Assembly (NCBI GenBank): GCA_036346355.1
Contig: CM070584.1
Coordinates: 49,683,097-49,747,096 of the forward strand
Source: Rhipidocladum racemiflorum
Lineage: Eukaryota; Streptophyta; Magnoliopsida; Poales; Poaceae
Direction of reading: 5' to 3'
DNA length: 64,000 nucleotides
Part shown: piece after piece, positions 11,214-21,714 of the stretch
Layout of the letters: every line of letters starts with the position of its first letter
Position numbering within the stretch: the first letter of the stretch is position 1
Notes under the pieces: model-generated
The model's database searches: none
The model's input: only the letters and a program-made list of their open reading frames with translations
Told to the model about the DNA's origin: nothing
Made by a program: the position numbers and the translations under genes

Positions 11214-13180
11214 TCACGTCAAATTATAACCCAGTTTGTGAAACAGCAAATGCAAATTGGGGATCATCAACTGGCACATAGGATGGTGCATTATCTTGCT
11301 GAATCCATATAGTTCTCGTCCGGTCTCCCTGTGGCCAACGTGATACGATGGCTGGAAGCAATTTAGCAACCATGTAAGACCTAACAGTGTGTCTGTCAAC
11401 CTTGACTGTTTTGGTTACTAGGGTGCCCCTTTGTCGATTGCGACTTGTCCTTTTGAGCTGGTTCCTGTTAGAAATAAATTGAAATTACCAACATCGTAGT
11501 CACAATGTGCATAACAAATATTTAAACGGTATCAATTGTGTTACCTTTCTGATAAAAGGCCACAAGCCTATCTTGCCATCAAAAGTAGACTTACCTTCAT
11601 CGTCAAACCTTGGTTTTGCAACAGCAGCCAAGAACATTACTTTGTCAATTGCATTTTTGTTTTGCACAGTTCTATGTGAGTCCATCTCGTCAGGAAGTAA
11701 GTAGAAAGATCTATCCTTCTTGGTTGCATTAAACCACTTCTCGTCAACATGGACAATGTTGTCTATTTCAATAATTTTTGGTTGATCTGCCAAGGAATCA
11801 ACATCTAACATTGAAAGACACCACTCCAGCCTCTCTTTTTTGTTTCCCTGTCTTAGTGAAGGTTTAAGAGAGTTGGAGTGGCAACGTAGCATCCCATGTT
11901 TGAAGCACCTGTGCAAAGTGCTTTTGTTCACCCCAAGTTCATTTGCTAGAGAACGTATAGTGCTCCTTAGAGGCAAGGGAATGTTTCGAACCTGTGTCAA
12001 GTCAACCTGGACTTTTTTTTACCACAGTTCTTAGGCTTTTTAGAACCCACATCTATAGGGATTCCTTGCTGTCGACACTTCTTTGCTCTTTGCCAAACTC
12101 GCTGCACTGTACGATGATGAACTTGAAACATGTGAGCAACAATGGTGGTGCTTTTTCTACTTAGTTCACCATGAGGGTTGGTTCGTTGTAGTAAAGCTTT
12201 ATAAATATCTTGCCTTTCACGGTCAGTCAAATCTTTTAACCTGCTCCCTTCTTCATTTTCATGTGGTGCTTGATGATTTGAGCCATGCAACTCCTCCTCC
12301 TCGAACTCAACATTAACCTGGTCTGCGAAGACGCCAAAGTCATGCATGTATTCATCCATGTCTGTGTAAAGACAACATTCAATTAGTAAGTTACTGATTC
12401 TTCATTTATCAAATTGCTGCTAACCTAGGTGGTGCATGCCTCCTCTATGAACTTCATCTCCATTCAGATTATTTGCTTGCTGGTTGGCTCCTCCTTGTGC
12501 TAATATGAACCCATGTAAGAACATTAATCCATAGTGTTAAGAACATCAATCCATAGTGCTACTATTTGCTGACCTGGGTGGTGCATGCCTCCTCCATGAA
12601 CTTCATCTCCATTCAGATTATTTGCTTGCTGGTTGGCTTCTCCTTGTGCTGATATGAACCCATGTAAGAATATCAATCCATAGTGTTAAGAACATCAATC
12701 CATAGTGCTACTATTTGTTGACCTGGGTGGTGCATGCCTCCTCCATGAACTTCATCTCCATTCAGATTATTTGCTTGCTGGGTGGCTTCTCCTTGTGCTG
12801 ATATGAACCCATGTAAGAACATCAATACATAGTGTTAAGAACATCAATCCATAGTGCTACTATTTGCTGACCTGGGTGGTGCATGCCTCCTCCATGAACT
12901 TCATCTACATTCAGATTATTTGCTTGCTGGTTGGCTCCTCCTTGTGCTGATATGAACCCATGTAAGAACATCAATCCATAGTGTTAAGAACATCAATCCA
13001 TAGTGCTACTATTTGCTAACCTGGGTGGTTGATGTTGCCTTCTGCAAATACTTGCTCTTCTATAGGATTGCCATTGTGTGATTGATTGGGTGCACCAGCC
13101 TGTTCATCTTCAAGAGCTACGTTTAGATCAAGGTACTCCTGTTCATCTAATATTGGCTGGTTTAGGTCCAGGTTGATCAT
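11214..13180 (-). pseudogene. Mariner-like transposase, spliced, decayed
   Basis: This encodes a plant mariner-like (MLE) transposase. The start is read at 13180. Exons: 13021-13180; four copies of a 75-bp exon (12872-12946, 12723-12797, 12574-12648, 12425-12499); 11545-12361; 11464 down to about 11214. All junctions have GT-AG and fit in phase. Recognised parts are the helix-turn-helix region (SLANELGVNKSTLHRCF), the first catalytic Asp (IVHVDEKWF) and the second (IWIQQDNAPSY). The third Asp region (SPD..) is absent because the frame ends at 11214. It has a one-base shift at an A8 run (12013-12020), another at an A4 run in the last exon, and a missing left end. It cannot give a full enzyme as it stands. 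Confidence 0.85.
12425..13020 (-). repeat. Four tandem 149-bp exon-plus-intron units
   Basis: Each unit is a 75-bp exon followed by a 74-bp intron (introns at 12500-12573, 12649-12722, 12798-12871, 12947-13020). Each exon starts after AG, ends before GT, begins with two bases of a codon and ends with one. Every added copy therefore keeps frame and adds 25 residues containing NNLNGDEVHGGGMHHP or a close variant. The copies differ by only a few bases. The result is a repeated, His/Gly/Asn-rich segment ahead of the DNA-binding domain of the transposase. Confidence 0.9.
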
Positions 13181-13259
13181 GGCTAATTGCTTTCCTTTGT
13201 GTGAATGACAGGAAGAGTGATACTACTAACAATGGGTTGTGTTACATTTATAATCACAA

Positions 13260-13660
13260 CAATTGGCAGCTTTGCCAGGAATCCTCAATTTTTTTTGGCG
13301 ATTTGTAACCAACATTTTTGGCGCTAATCCTTTTGGCGATCTGTAAATTTGGCCATCTGTCATTTTTTTGGCGATTTGTAACCAACATTTTTGGCGCTAA
13401 TCCTTTTGGCGATCTGTAAATTTGGCCATCTGTAATTTTTTGGCGATCTGTATGTGTTCCTCTTTTGGCCACTGTTTTAGCGCTAACTGTAAATTTGGCG
13501 CAACAATTAATTTGGCGCAACCGTAAATTTTTTGGCCATTGTTTTGGCGCTAACAGTAAATTTGGCCATCTGTACATTTGGGCGATCTGCATGTGGTCCT
13601 CTTTTTTTGCTGCAACAATTAATGACTTAATAAACTGTCCAAGCTCCTTAATGGCATGAG
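13260..13660. promoter_or_regulatory. Cluster of E2F-type TTTGGCGC sites with 73-bp tandem repeat
   Basis: TTTGGCGC, which fits the E2F/DP consensus TTTSSCGC, occurs at 13317-13324, 13390-13397, 13494-13501, 13511-13518 and 13543-13550, with several TTTGGCGA and TTTGGCCA variants between. The first two sites sit in two near-identical 73-bp units. The block lies about 80-480 bp upstream of the transposase start on its strand, inside the element's right end. It could be promoter sites or subterminal transposase-binding repeats. The minus-strand open frame across it is a repeat artefact. Confidence 0.55.
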
Positions 13661-13705
13661 TCAGGGGTACATGCGACATTTCTTTGCCTTGCTAATACTG
13701 GAGTT

Positions 13706-13910
13706 TCTCTACTATTCTAAAGCAACACTTGGTGGCAGTGGTTCGTTCTTCCCACGTTATTAATTGCCGCTTAATTGCCCTGCTTAATTGCCCTACGCAA
13801 GAAACGAAGCGTTAAAGATAGATGTTTGATCTTGTGAAATAATTTTTTTATTTTTTAATCTTTATTTTTCGTTCTCAATTTTGTTTTTCGTAGCAACGCA
13901 CGGGCATGTA
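13706..13910 (+). mobile_element. Small Helitron copy, 3' end altered
   Basis: It begins TCTCTACTATTCTAAAG and ends GCAACGCACGGGCATGTA on the plus strand. It is closely similar to the Helitron at 8148-8390 but inverted relative to it and lacks a segment of about 37 bp near the middle. The final CTAG is not intact (GTAGCAATT follows). Directly beyond it is the mariner terminal repeat, so it appears to have inserted inside the mariner next to its end. Confidence 0.65.
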
Positions 13911-13916
13911 GCAATT

Positions 13917-13934
13917 CCAGGGACGGAGGGAGTA
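13917..13934. repeat. Right terminal inverted repeat of mariner/Stowaway type, with TA site
   Basis: Read on the minus strand the sequence is CTCCCTCCGTCCCTGG, preceded by TA (13933-13934). CTCCCTCCGTCC is the typical end of grass mariner and Stowaway elements, which duplicate TA. I take it as the 5' end of the element carrying the transposase at 11214-13180. I could not find the matching left end, consistent with truncation near 11214. Confidence 0.6.
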
Positions 13935-14539
13935 CTGCTCAAGGCATGATGTCGTGCTAATCAATTAATGCAGCTGCAATAGTGAGTGGTGGGGCGGGTC
14001 GAGGAAGAGTACATGGAATTTAGCAACACCCAGTAAGAACCATTTGAGTCTTTCTTCAAGTCTTGTTGGAACGATACATAGTTAGGGACAATGAGGAATA
14101 GATGGGGAGAGTGGAAAAGTAAAATAGATAAGATTATATCAATAATAGCTTTCCAAAAGAGTACTTTTAACTAGTGGTGTACAATACGTTTCTATTACCC
14201 TAATAGCGTACTACGATGCATGAAAAATCTCATAGCAAAACTTTAATGAAGTTCCCTCGAGATATATTCTGGTTATTAGCTTTTCCATCATAGTAAATAT
14301 CTATCAAATTGCACGTAAAATACATCTCAATGCTAATTTAATTACCAGTAAAAATCAACTTGTAGTTAGGATGAAAAAGCTCAACCAGTTGTACAAGATG
14401 CCTCTCTCTCTCTATATATATATGTCTCTATATATATGTGTGAAAAAGATACTTGAGGAGGGAGTTATTACCATGTAAAAAGAGCCTTACAGTAGCAGTA
14501 CTGTACAACGACGGCAATTTCCACACGCGCGCGCTGGTT
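13935..14539. other. Upstream region of the ACR gene
   Basis: No gene. It holds a short CT/TA microsatellite (about 14402-14430) and AT-rich sequence leading to the TATA box at 14540. Confidence 0.35.
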
Positions 14540-14546
14540 TATAAAG
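14540..14546 (+). promoter_or_regulatory. Candidate TATA box of the ACR gene
   Basis: TATAAAG within GGTTTATAAAGCACAG, followed about 30 bp on by pyrimidine-rich sequence (CTCTCCCTCCC) typical of a plant 5' leader. It lies 390 bp before the ATG, giving a leader of about 360 bases. Confidence 0.5.
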
Positions 14547-14929
14547 CACAGCTGGCGTTCTCTCCCTCCCTCCTGCCACAAGGCGGGCAGGGCCGGCTGC
14601 CTTTACTCCGCCCGCATCCCTCGCACGGTCACCCCACCGACCTCGTACTGCTGTCAATGGAAACGGCGCGGCGTTTCCTTTTCCCCCTCCTCCCTTCCAC
14701 CCGTCACTCAGACTCCTCCCCCCGCCCCCTTCTTCCCTCCCCCTCCTGCAACTGCCACTGTTCTTCCTCCTCCTCCCCCTCCCACGCGTCCTCTTCCCTC
14801 CGCTTCACTACTCCGGTGCTCTTATCCTTTCCCTACGGGTAGAAAGATGATTAATTAGCTGGAGCTGTCCTCGGAGCTGGCGAGGCGCCCGTGTTTTCTA
14901 GCGTTTCGTTGTCTTGTCTTGTGTTTGTC

Positions 14930-15088
14930 ATGGTGAGGTGCGGACAGTTGGAACAGGAGATGGTGGAGGACGACGACGAGTATGCCAAGTTGGTCAGGAG
15001 GATGAACCCACCCAGGTGTACTAGCGTACTATATCGTTGCTATATATGTTTGCGGTTTCTTCTCCTCTGTTTTGCTCTGCTTTTGCTG

Positions 15089-15132
<44 letters not shown>

Positions 15133-17769
15133 CTTGGATTTTGATCTGTTCATGTTATTTGTTGTTGAATTTTGGGAATCGGATTTGGACTTTGTAGGAA
15201 TTTCGGTGTGACAATCACTTTCTTGCTTTTGTAATGCTTCTTTTGACAACTTTGTTCACCGAACATTTATTTTCATTCCTGCAAATTGCTACCGGAAGGC
15301 TGCACTGATACACTGGAATTTTATTTGGGTTGTTCTACCATCCTTTTCTCAACGTAATTAATATACGCATAGTTTTTCCTGAGGATCTTTTCACACCAAA
15401 CGCTTCTTGCTCTATTCGTGGAATTCGTTTTGTTGGATCTGTTTTGCTGTTTTTTTTTTCGGATCCATTTTGTTGAATCTTAACTGATCCTTTGTATCGA
15501 TTTAATCTTTATTGCCCGCGTTCCCTCTTTATTTACCCAATCAATCCTTAGATTTCTCAACTCAAATCACGAGTAACACAAATCTTTCCTACATATATCA
15601 GATGTTTCCAGAAAAAACAAATATCTTCTCCTTTATCCTTTGCCATATTCCTAGCTCTGCCGTGTTGTCTAAAGCTCAGACCTCCTTCCTGGATTCCCCT
15701 CTCCTTTTGGCAAAGGGCCATCTGGAATCTAGGATTCCTGTGCTGCCTAGTAGTGAAGAGGTTTCACAGTCGCTCTAATCAACCCCCAAACTTGACTGTT
15801 TGCCAACAATCAATTCCAAATTAGCAGACCAAGTAGTACTAGTATCATTGGTTATACTCACCGCCACAATGCAACGTCCCTAGTTCTCTGCTTACTGGGA
15901 ATTTTTCTTGCAGGGTTGTGATAGACAATGACTCGTGCGACAACGCAACTGTCATCCGGGTGAGATTGCACTTCCCTTTCAGCACCATCCTAGCCAAATA
16001 TCTAACTACCCAATCTACCATTGTACTGGTTATTAATTGATTTAGCTTATAGACTTTTCTTCTGTCTTGCCCAGGTTGATAGGGTCAAGAAGCATGGCAT
16101 CTTGCTGGAAGCCGTCCAAGTCCTCGTGGACCTCAACCTCGTCGTCACCAAGGCTTACATTTCTTCCGATGGCAACTGGTTCATGGACGGTACGATTGTA
16201 ATAAGTCTCTCAAAACTTTTGCTTTAGTTTGGTTTGCCGTGCTCCCCTGGAAAAATTGTGTGAGGCGCAGCGAGTTTCTTGGCAGTAAGGTTGCTTTTAC
16301 TAGGCTGTGGTTGACTTCTCTGCGTTTCTTGGCTCATGTCATGTTCAGTGTTCAATGTGACCGATCAGGACGGGAATAAGCTGGTGAACCGGGAGATCAT
16401 TGACTGCATTCAGAGAGTGAGTCTGCATTTACCATCTCTGAATATGATGTTGCTAACCTGAGCTACTATGCGAGATGCCTTACCTTGCTGATCCTCAGCT
16501 GCAGTGCCTGGAATCAGAGGATGGTTACCTCGTGTCCCCGGCAAGTGGGCCTGCTGGCTGCGTTGCGCCGTCGGAGGAGTCCACCTCTATTGAGCTCACC
16601 GGCTCCGACCGGCCGGGCCTCCTCTCCGAGGTGTGCGCCGTGCTGGCTTCGCTCAGCTGCAACATTGTCAATGCTGAGGTGTGGACGCACGACAGGCGCG
16701 CCGCGGCGATCATCCAGATCACCGATGAGGCCACCGGGCTCGCCATCCGCGACGCGGGCCGGCTGTCCATGGTGCAGAAGCTTCTCTGCAACGTTATGCA
16801 GGGAGACGGCGGCGGCGGCGGCGGTGGGGGTGGATGCAGCAGCGGCATTGCCAAGAAAGGCAACACGGCCGTGTCCGTGGGCGCGGCGCACGCCGAGAGG
16901 CGCCTGCATAGGCTAATGCTCGACGACGGCGACGGCGGGCAGGACCCCGGCTGCGAGGGCAGGAGCGGCAATGTCGCGAAGGCGAAGGCCAAGGTCGTGG
17001 TGATGGACTGTACGGAGCGGCGGTACACGGTGGTCATCCTGCGGTGCAAAGACCGGCCGAAGCTGCTGTTCGACACTCTGTGCGCGCTCACCGACCTGCA
17101 GTACGTCGTGTTCCACGGCACGGTCGACGCCGAGGGCAGCAGCAAGGAGGCCTACCAAGTGAGCACGCACGTCTCAACGCTCACACACCATCATCAGTTA
17201 CTAGTACCCGACAAGATTGCTCATCTTCCGCGGCGGTTTGTGGTCGCAGGAGTACTACATCCGGCACGTCGACGGGCACCCGGTGCGCTCCGACACCGAG
17301 CGGATCCGCCTCGTCCGGTGCCTGGAGGCGGCCATCGAGAGGCGCGCTTCGGACGTACGCACAAACTCACTCGCCGATCACATCTTCCTCGCATCCTTTG
17401 CATGCAAGTGGCAAGTGTTCTCGATCGCAATTGCAGGGGCTGGAGCTGGAGCTGAAGACGGAGGATAGGGTGGGGCTCCTCTCCGAGATCACGCGCGTGT
17501 TCCGCGAGAACAGCCTGTTGATCATCCGGGCGGTGATCTCCACCAAGAACGGCGAGGCCGACGACACCTTCTACGTGTCGGACGCGTACGGCAACCCCGT
17601 CGACGGCAAGACCGTGGACTCGCTGAGCAAGCAGCTCGGCCACGCCGTGCTGAGGGTGAAGCGCAACAGCCAAGAGGCCATCAAGCCCGTCGAGGAGGTC
17701 AGCGCCGTGTCCATCCTCAGCAACCTGCTCAAGGGCTCGTTCCAGGGGTTCGGGCTCATCGGATCCTAG
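14930..17769 (+). CDS. ACR: ACT domain repeat (ACR) protein, seven exons
   Basis: ACR proteins carry four ACT domains and are thought to bind amino acids or sense metabolite status. Exons join in frame: 14930-15015, 15914-15959, 16075-16189, 16349-16416, 16499-17158, 17250-17354, 17437-17769, giving 470 residues. ACT1 (about 30-100) begins VVIDNDSCDNATVIR, ACT2 (about 132-205) has ELTGSDRPGLLSEVC, ACT3 (about 281-355) has LRCKDRPKLLFDTLC, ACT4 (about 362-438) has TEDRVGLLSEITRVF. The DRPGLL-type loops are the expected ligand-binding turns. A run of about ten glycines lies between ACT2 and ACT3. The acceptor of exon 5 is a tandem site (CAG at 16496-16498 and again at 16502-16504), so two residues may be optional. 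No breaks are seen, so it is probably functional. The exact ACR subtype is not assigned. Confidence 0.92.
15091..15127. repeat. (TC)n microsatellite in ACR intron 1
   Basis: An uninterrupted CT dinucleotide run of about 37 bp in the first intron of the ACR gene. Open frames across it are low-complexity artefacts. Confidence 0.9.
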
Positions 17770-18282
17770 GAAGTTGCCGCTCAAAACACGACCGACCTCG
17801 TTCATACAAACAAACCTGACGTAGGTTAGGGAATAATGAGGCATGGGATCCATGGAGTTTGTAAGTAGTTTGTGGATACTTGAAATGTGATACTGGCCTC
17901 CTGCACTGTGCAGTACAGACAGTCAGTCAGTCACCTTGTACATACACTTGTCGACAATGATTATAATCTAAGAATGCCATGAAAGCCCACTCCCTCGTCT
18001 GACTGGATGTTCCAGGACAACGGCAGATGACAAAACCTCATGGAAGCGCATTGCTAGTAGCAGGAGTACTTCACCAGTATATAGCCTGCCTCATACGAAC
18101 TAATCGGCAGTGAACAAAAAAGATTTAATTCTTACATATGTTTGTTTCTAAGATGGTCTCACGAACAAAAAGACTTTCAAATCTAGATCCAGAGAACGAC
18201 AGTATGCTTACACGGTACTCGGGAGTTTCTGGCCCAGATCTGGACATGAGAAGTACAACACAAGGGTTTAACAAGACTAAAT
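17770..18282. other. Convergent 3' intergenic region, ACR and RPL7A
   Basis: This 513-bp gap separates the stop codons of two genes pointing toward each other, so it must hold both 3' untranslated regions. No repeat is evident. Confidence 0.5.
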
Positions 18283-21200
18283 TTAGGTCATCCGCTGTGC
18301 AGCCTCCTTTGCGAGCAGCTTTTCCCTGGCCTTGGTCTTCGCCTGTGACTTGGAGCCCATGACACCGCCTCCCCATTTCTTCCTGATCTCATCAAACTTA
18401 TCGTTGAAGTTCGCCTGGAAAAGAACAAGTTCCAGTCAGTGGACAAGTCATTAGCAAAAATGGATATTAAGAAACCGATAAATTCGCAACTACCCACCTT
18501 AATAGCCTCAAGTATCTTGCTGAACTCAAGTTTATCCTCATTCTTTACAGTGGTCAGGCACAGAACAGAAGCAGTCTTCTTGTGAACAATCTACAACATA
18601 TTATTCATTAGCTCTGTAATTTCGCGCATGACAATTAGCAAGCAGACAAAGGTGGCAACGGAAATAATACCGATCCAAGGCGAGCTTTTCCTTTCACAAT
18701 GCAGTAAGGAACCTCCATTTTCCTGCAAAGGGCTGGGAGCCACACAACCAGCTCAATCGGATCAACATCATGAGCTATGACAACCAGCTGGGCCTTGCTC
18801 TGCAAAAGAACATACCAATTTTAATTATTAACATAATGCAGTTTGACTCCTAAAGACAACTCTCTTTGTCACTTAGCAAAGTAAATCACATAAAGGAAAG
18901 AAGGGGGGACAACGCACTTGCTCAATGAGGTAGGTCACATGGTTCAGGCCATACTTCACGACTATTGGTTTCTTTGCCTCAACGGTTTTCCCTTCAGCTT
19001 CAGCCTGGGCCCTCTTCAAAAGCCTCTCCTTCTTGGCAGCTTTGTCTTCAGGGCGATACTTGAGAAGCATCTTGAACAAGTTTGTTGCTGAAATAAAACA
19101 TTCACAGTAGGCAAGTTTAAAAACAAGCAAAAGGACTAAACCTCTGAAGGGCCTAAATGAACATATCTCACAGAAAATTACAGTAACCAGTTCATCTCTC
19201 TTTAAAAAGTTACAAGAAGGCGGGTTCAATAGTAGAAGTGTAGCACATTGAAAGTTAATATTAACAGCAATCCATCAAGCAACAATTCCATGGATGAGAT
19301 TACAGGAACAGCAGGGAGGGCGGGAATGAAATTATTCGAGTTCCATGATCATAGCGAGAACATAGAAGCAAAATACACTACCAAAGAGAAAAATAAAAAG
19401 GATAATGAAAGGTAACTGGAAAATGCATACCAAGTATGATAAATTTCAGAAAAGTTGTTTCATCATACGCAGATAGAGCAAGCCTAGTTTAAGAAGCCTG
19501 GGATGCATACAGGAAACCAGTGAACTACTACGGCACATGGTTGGTACTAGAAAGCCTACTGGTAACAAATTTAGTGTACGCTCCCGCAATCTAGTAAAGT
19601 TTGGTAAACCCTATTGGAGAACATCTATTAACAGGAGTTAATTCTGCACCTTATTTGGGAGTAGTAAATCCGAGTAGGACAACCTGCCCATAAGATCATC
19701 TCCATCAATTCCCATCTCGCCCGGCTCTCATTCAAGATAAGATTGGTTCGTGGGTGGTTAACCTCGCTATGATTCACCCACCCAAGTGAATACATAATCT
19801 GTCACCACCTATTAGTGGGGAGCACACCCAATAGGGTTTCACTTCCAAATTGATTGTACTACCTATGTTCAAAAGTATTTGCCACTGTCTAACCTTTGCA
19901 ATCAAACTTTTCAAACTTTGATCATCAGTACATTTCAAAGAATCTCAAATGGCTACAAGAAAATATTATAATTTCATATGGCAGCTATTTACTTTTAAAT
20001 ACTGAATGTCAAAGTTTTAAAAGTTTGACTGCAAAAGGTTAACTATGGCAAAGAAACCTCTATCATTCATTACTGGAGTGCACTAGTCACAAATAGATAG
20101 AGTATGGCCTTCCATTACTCTACTTGGGAAAGGTGAAACCTATTAAGGCCTACCATCCAGCACACATATACTTGCTATCCACCTCCCTTTCTCTTTTCCC
20201 CTACATTTACATTCATAATACTGAATCTTCATATCACACTCTCCATCTATATCACGTCATTCTTCCATCCTCTATGACCAAACCCATAGATCTCAATACC
20301 CCCATCCCTACAAGGCTACAAAGCAACCACTCCTAAACAACATCTAGCCTGGCGCTCAAGCTGAGTGACACTTCTCCATAATAGGTATAAACCCTCCACT
20401 CACTAAGCCAACCATTTCTCCAAGCATAAATTACTCCACCTCTACTTCCATCCATCCCACCAAAGTCTAAACCAATGGTATCAGCGTTAACATAAATCTA
20501 CAGCCAAGTATGTACAGGTATTTACATGGCTATTATTACGCGCACAAAATAATTTGAATACTCCCTAGTCCCTAGAACTTTAAGCCAAATTCAATACAAT
20601 TCTACATCCATTTGTACCGATACTAAACTGGGAATTACAATTAAGATTTTACACCCTAGCAGCGAACTTTTTTGTCTACCACTGCTCCCTACCCCATCAC
20701 TGGAGCTTAGTATGAACCAACCAAACCTATCATAAACACATGTGTATAACTGTTAACTGCATAACATGCATGGAAAGACTATAAATGGACGGGGAGTATA
20801 CCAAGATTCTTGTCCAGAGTGCGAGTGAACTGGTTGAGTGCCGGGGGCACCTTAAGGCGCTGCTTGAGGATGCGGCGCTGGCGCTGGATGCGCACAACTT
20901 TGGGCCACTTCACGAAACGGTGCAGGTCCTTCTTGGGCGGCAGCGCGCCGCCGATGCCGAACTGCTTCGGCCTCTTCTCGAACAGCGGGTTCGTCACCTT
21001 CTCCTACACCAACACAACACCCCATCACACTAAGAACAGAACAAAGCAAATGAAGATTAAAAAAAGCAAGCAGATTTCAAGAACGAGTCGCGTACCGTCT
21101 TCTTCTTCGCTGGAACCGGCGCCTTTCCACCTCGCTTCGGAGCCTGCAAGATTTGAGATCAACACACGCTAATCAGAAACATGTTGTCAGCAAGCAGTGG

Positions 21201-21354
21201 CTAAATCTAACCCAAATTACCAAAGATCCAAGGTAACCCCCCCCCCCCCCCAAAAAAAAAAAAAAAAAAAAAATCACGAAACATTCCCCTTCCTAGGAAG
21301 GCAAGAGGTTGACAACAGAGAGAGAGCAGGCAAACGACAAAGGGCGCGTACCAT
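18283..21354 (-). CDS. RPL7A: 60S ribosomal protein L7a, seven exons
   Basis: This is a component of the large cytosolic ribosomal subunit. The exons, read on the minus strand, are 21352-21354 (only the ATG), 21096-21143, 20802-21003, 18918-19087, 18671-18799, 18498-18590 and 18283-18414. They total 777 bp, or 258 residues, the normal plant length. All junctions are GT-AG and in frame. The N-terminus has APKRGGKAPVPAKKK, the middle the L7Ae RNA-binding fold (about 120-210, with AQLVVIAHDVDPIELVVWLP), and the end KAREKLLAKEAAQRMT. Intron 3 is large (about 1.7 kb) and holds a Stowaway-like MITE. Intron 1 has an adjacent C-run and A-run. No disabling change is seen, so it is likely functional. 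Confidence 0.95.
19856..20065. mobile_element. Stowaway-like foldback MITE in RPL7A intron 3
   Basis: The left arm contains TTTGCCACTGTCTAACC, GCAATCAAACTTTTCAAA and CTTTGA. The right arm, inverted, contains TTTGCCATAGTTAACC, GCAGTCAAACTTTTAAAA and CTTTGA. The outer end TACTACCTATGTTC resembles a diverged TA-CTCCCTCCGTTC end. It is about 210 bp and non-coding. Its intronic place suggests it is tolerated. Confidence 0.6.
21239..21273. repeat. C-run followed by A-run in RPL7A intron 1
   Basis: A run of about 12 C is followed by about 23 A. It is low complexity and its exact length is likely unreliable. Confidence 0.8.
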
Positions 21355-21546
21355 TTCGCCGGTGGGCGGTGGCTGCTTGGAGCGAGCGGGGAGACGGCGA
21401 GGAGGAGGAAGGAGGCGAGCGAGCTCCCTTTGGAAGCCAGGCGGCGCTTTTGTGATGTCAAGTCTGGGACGACGTGGATGCTGATGAAGCGTTGGATGCA
21501 GGGAAGTGGGGAGGAACGGTGAAGCGTTGACCGTCCGTTGCAAGCA

Positions 21547-21574
21547 TTAGGGTTTTGGATGTCGTATTTGGGCC
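21547..21574 (-). promoter_or_regulatory. Telobox and site II motif of the RPL7A promoter
   Basis: TTAGGGTTT at 21547-21555 is AAACCCTAA on the gene strand, a telobox. TGGGCC at 21569-21574 is a site II type element (TGGGCY). The pair lies about 190-220 bp before the ATG. In plants this combination is typical of ribosomal protein and other growth-linked genes, where TCP and telobox-binding factors act. Confidence 0.65.
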
Positions 21575-21714
21575 AAACAGGCAAGCTATCGAGGAAGAGT
21601 CGTGAGATCTGGCCTGAGATGGAACTAGGCCGGTTGGGTTAGGCTGGACCAGCCCGAGAAGTTCTTGTATCTTTATCTTATTTTTCTTTACGAATATATA
21701 ACTACTAGAAACGC

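Noticed and set aside
12425..13020. Possible CRISPR-like array (regular 149-bp units)
   Set aside because: The repeats and the spacers are both near-identical between units and have exon and intron signals. This is a tandem exon duplication in a plant gene.
13254..13679. 141-codon minus-strand frame with internal repeats
   Set aside because: The repeats come from the 73-bp DNA tandem duplication with E2F-type sites. It also lies upstream of the transposase start. I treat it as regulatory or subterminal DNA.
14453..14842. 129-codon frame upstream of ACR
   Set aside because: It is Ser/Pro-rich, lies across the likely TATA box and the pyrimidine-rich leader, and has no family motif.
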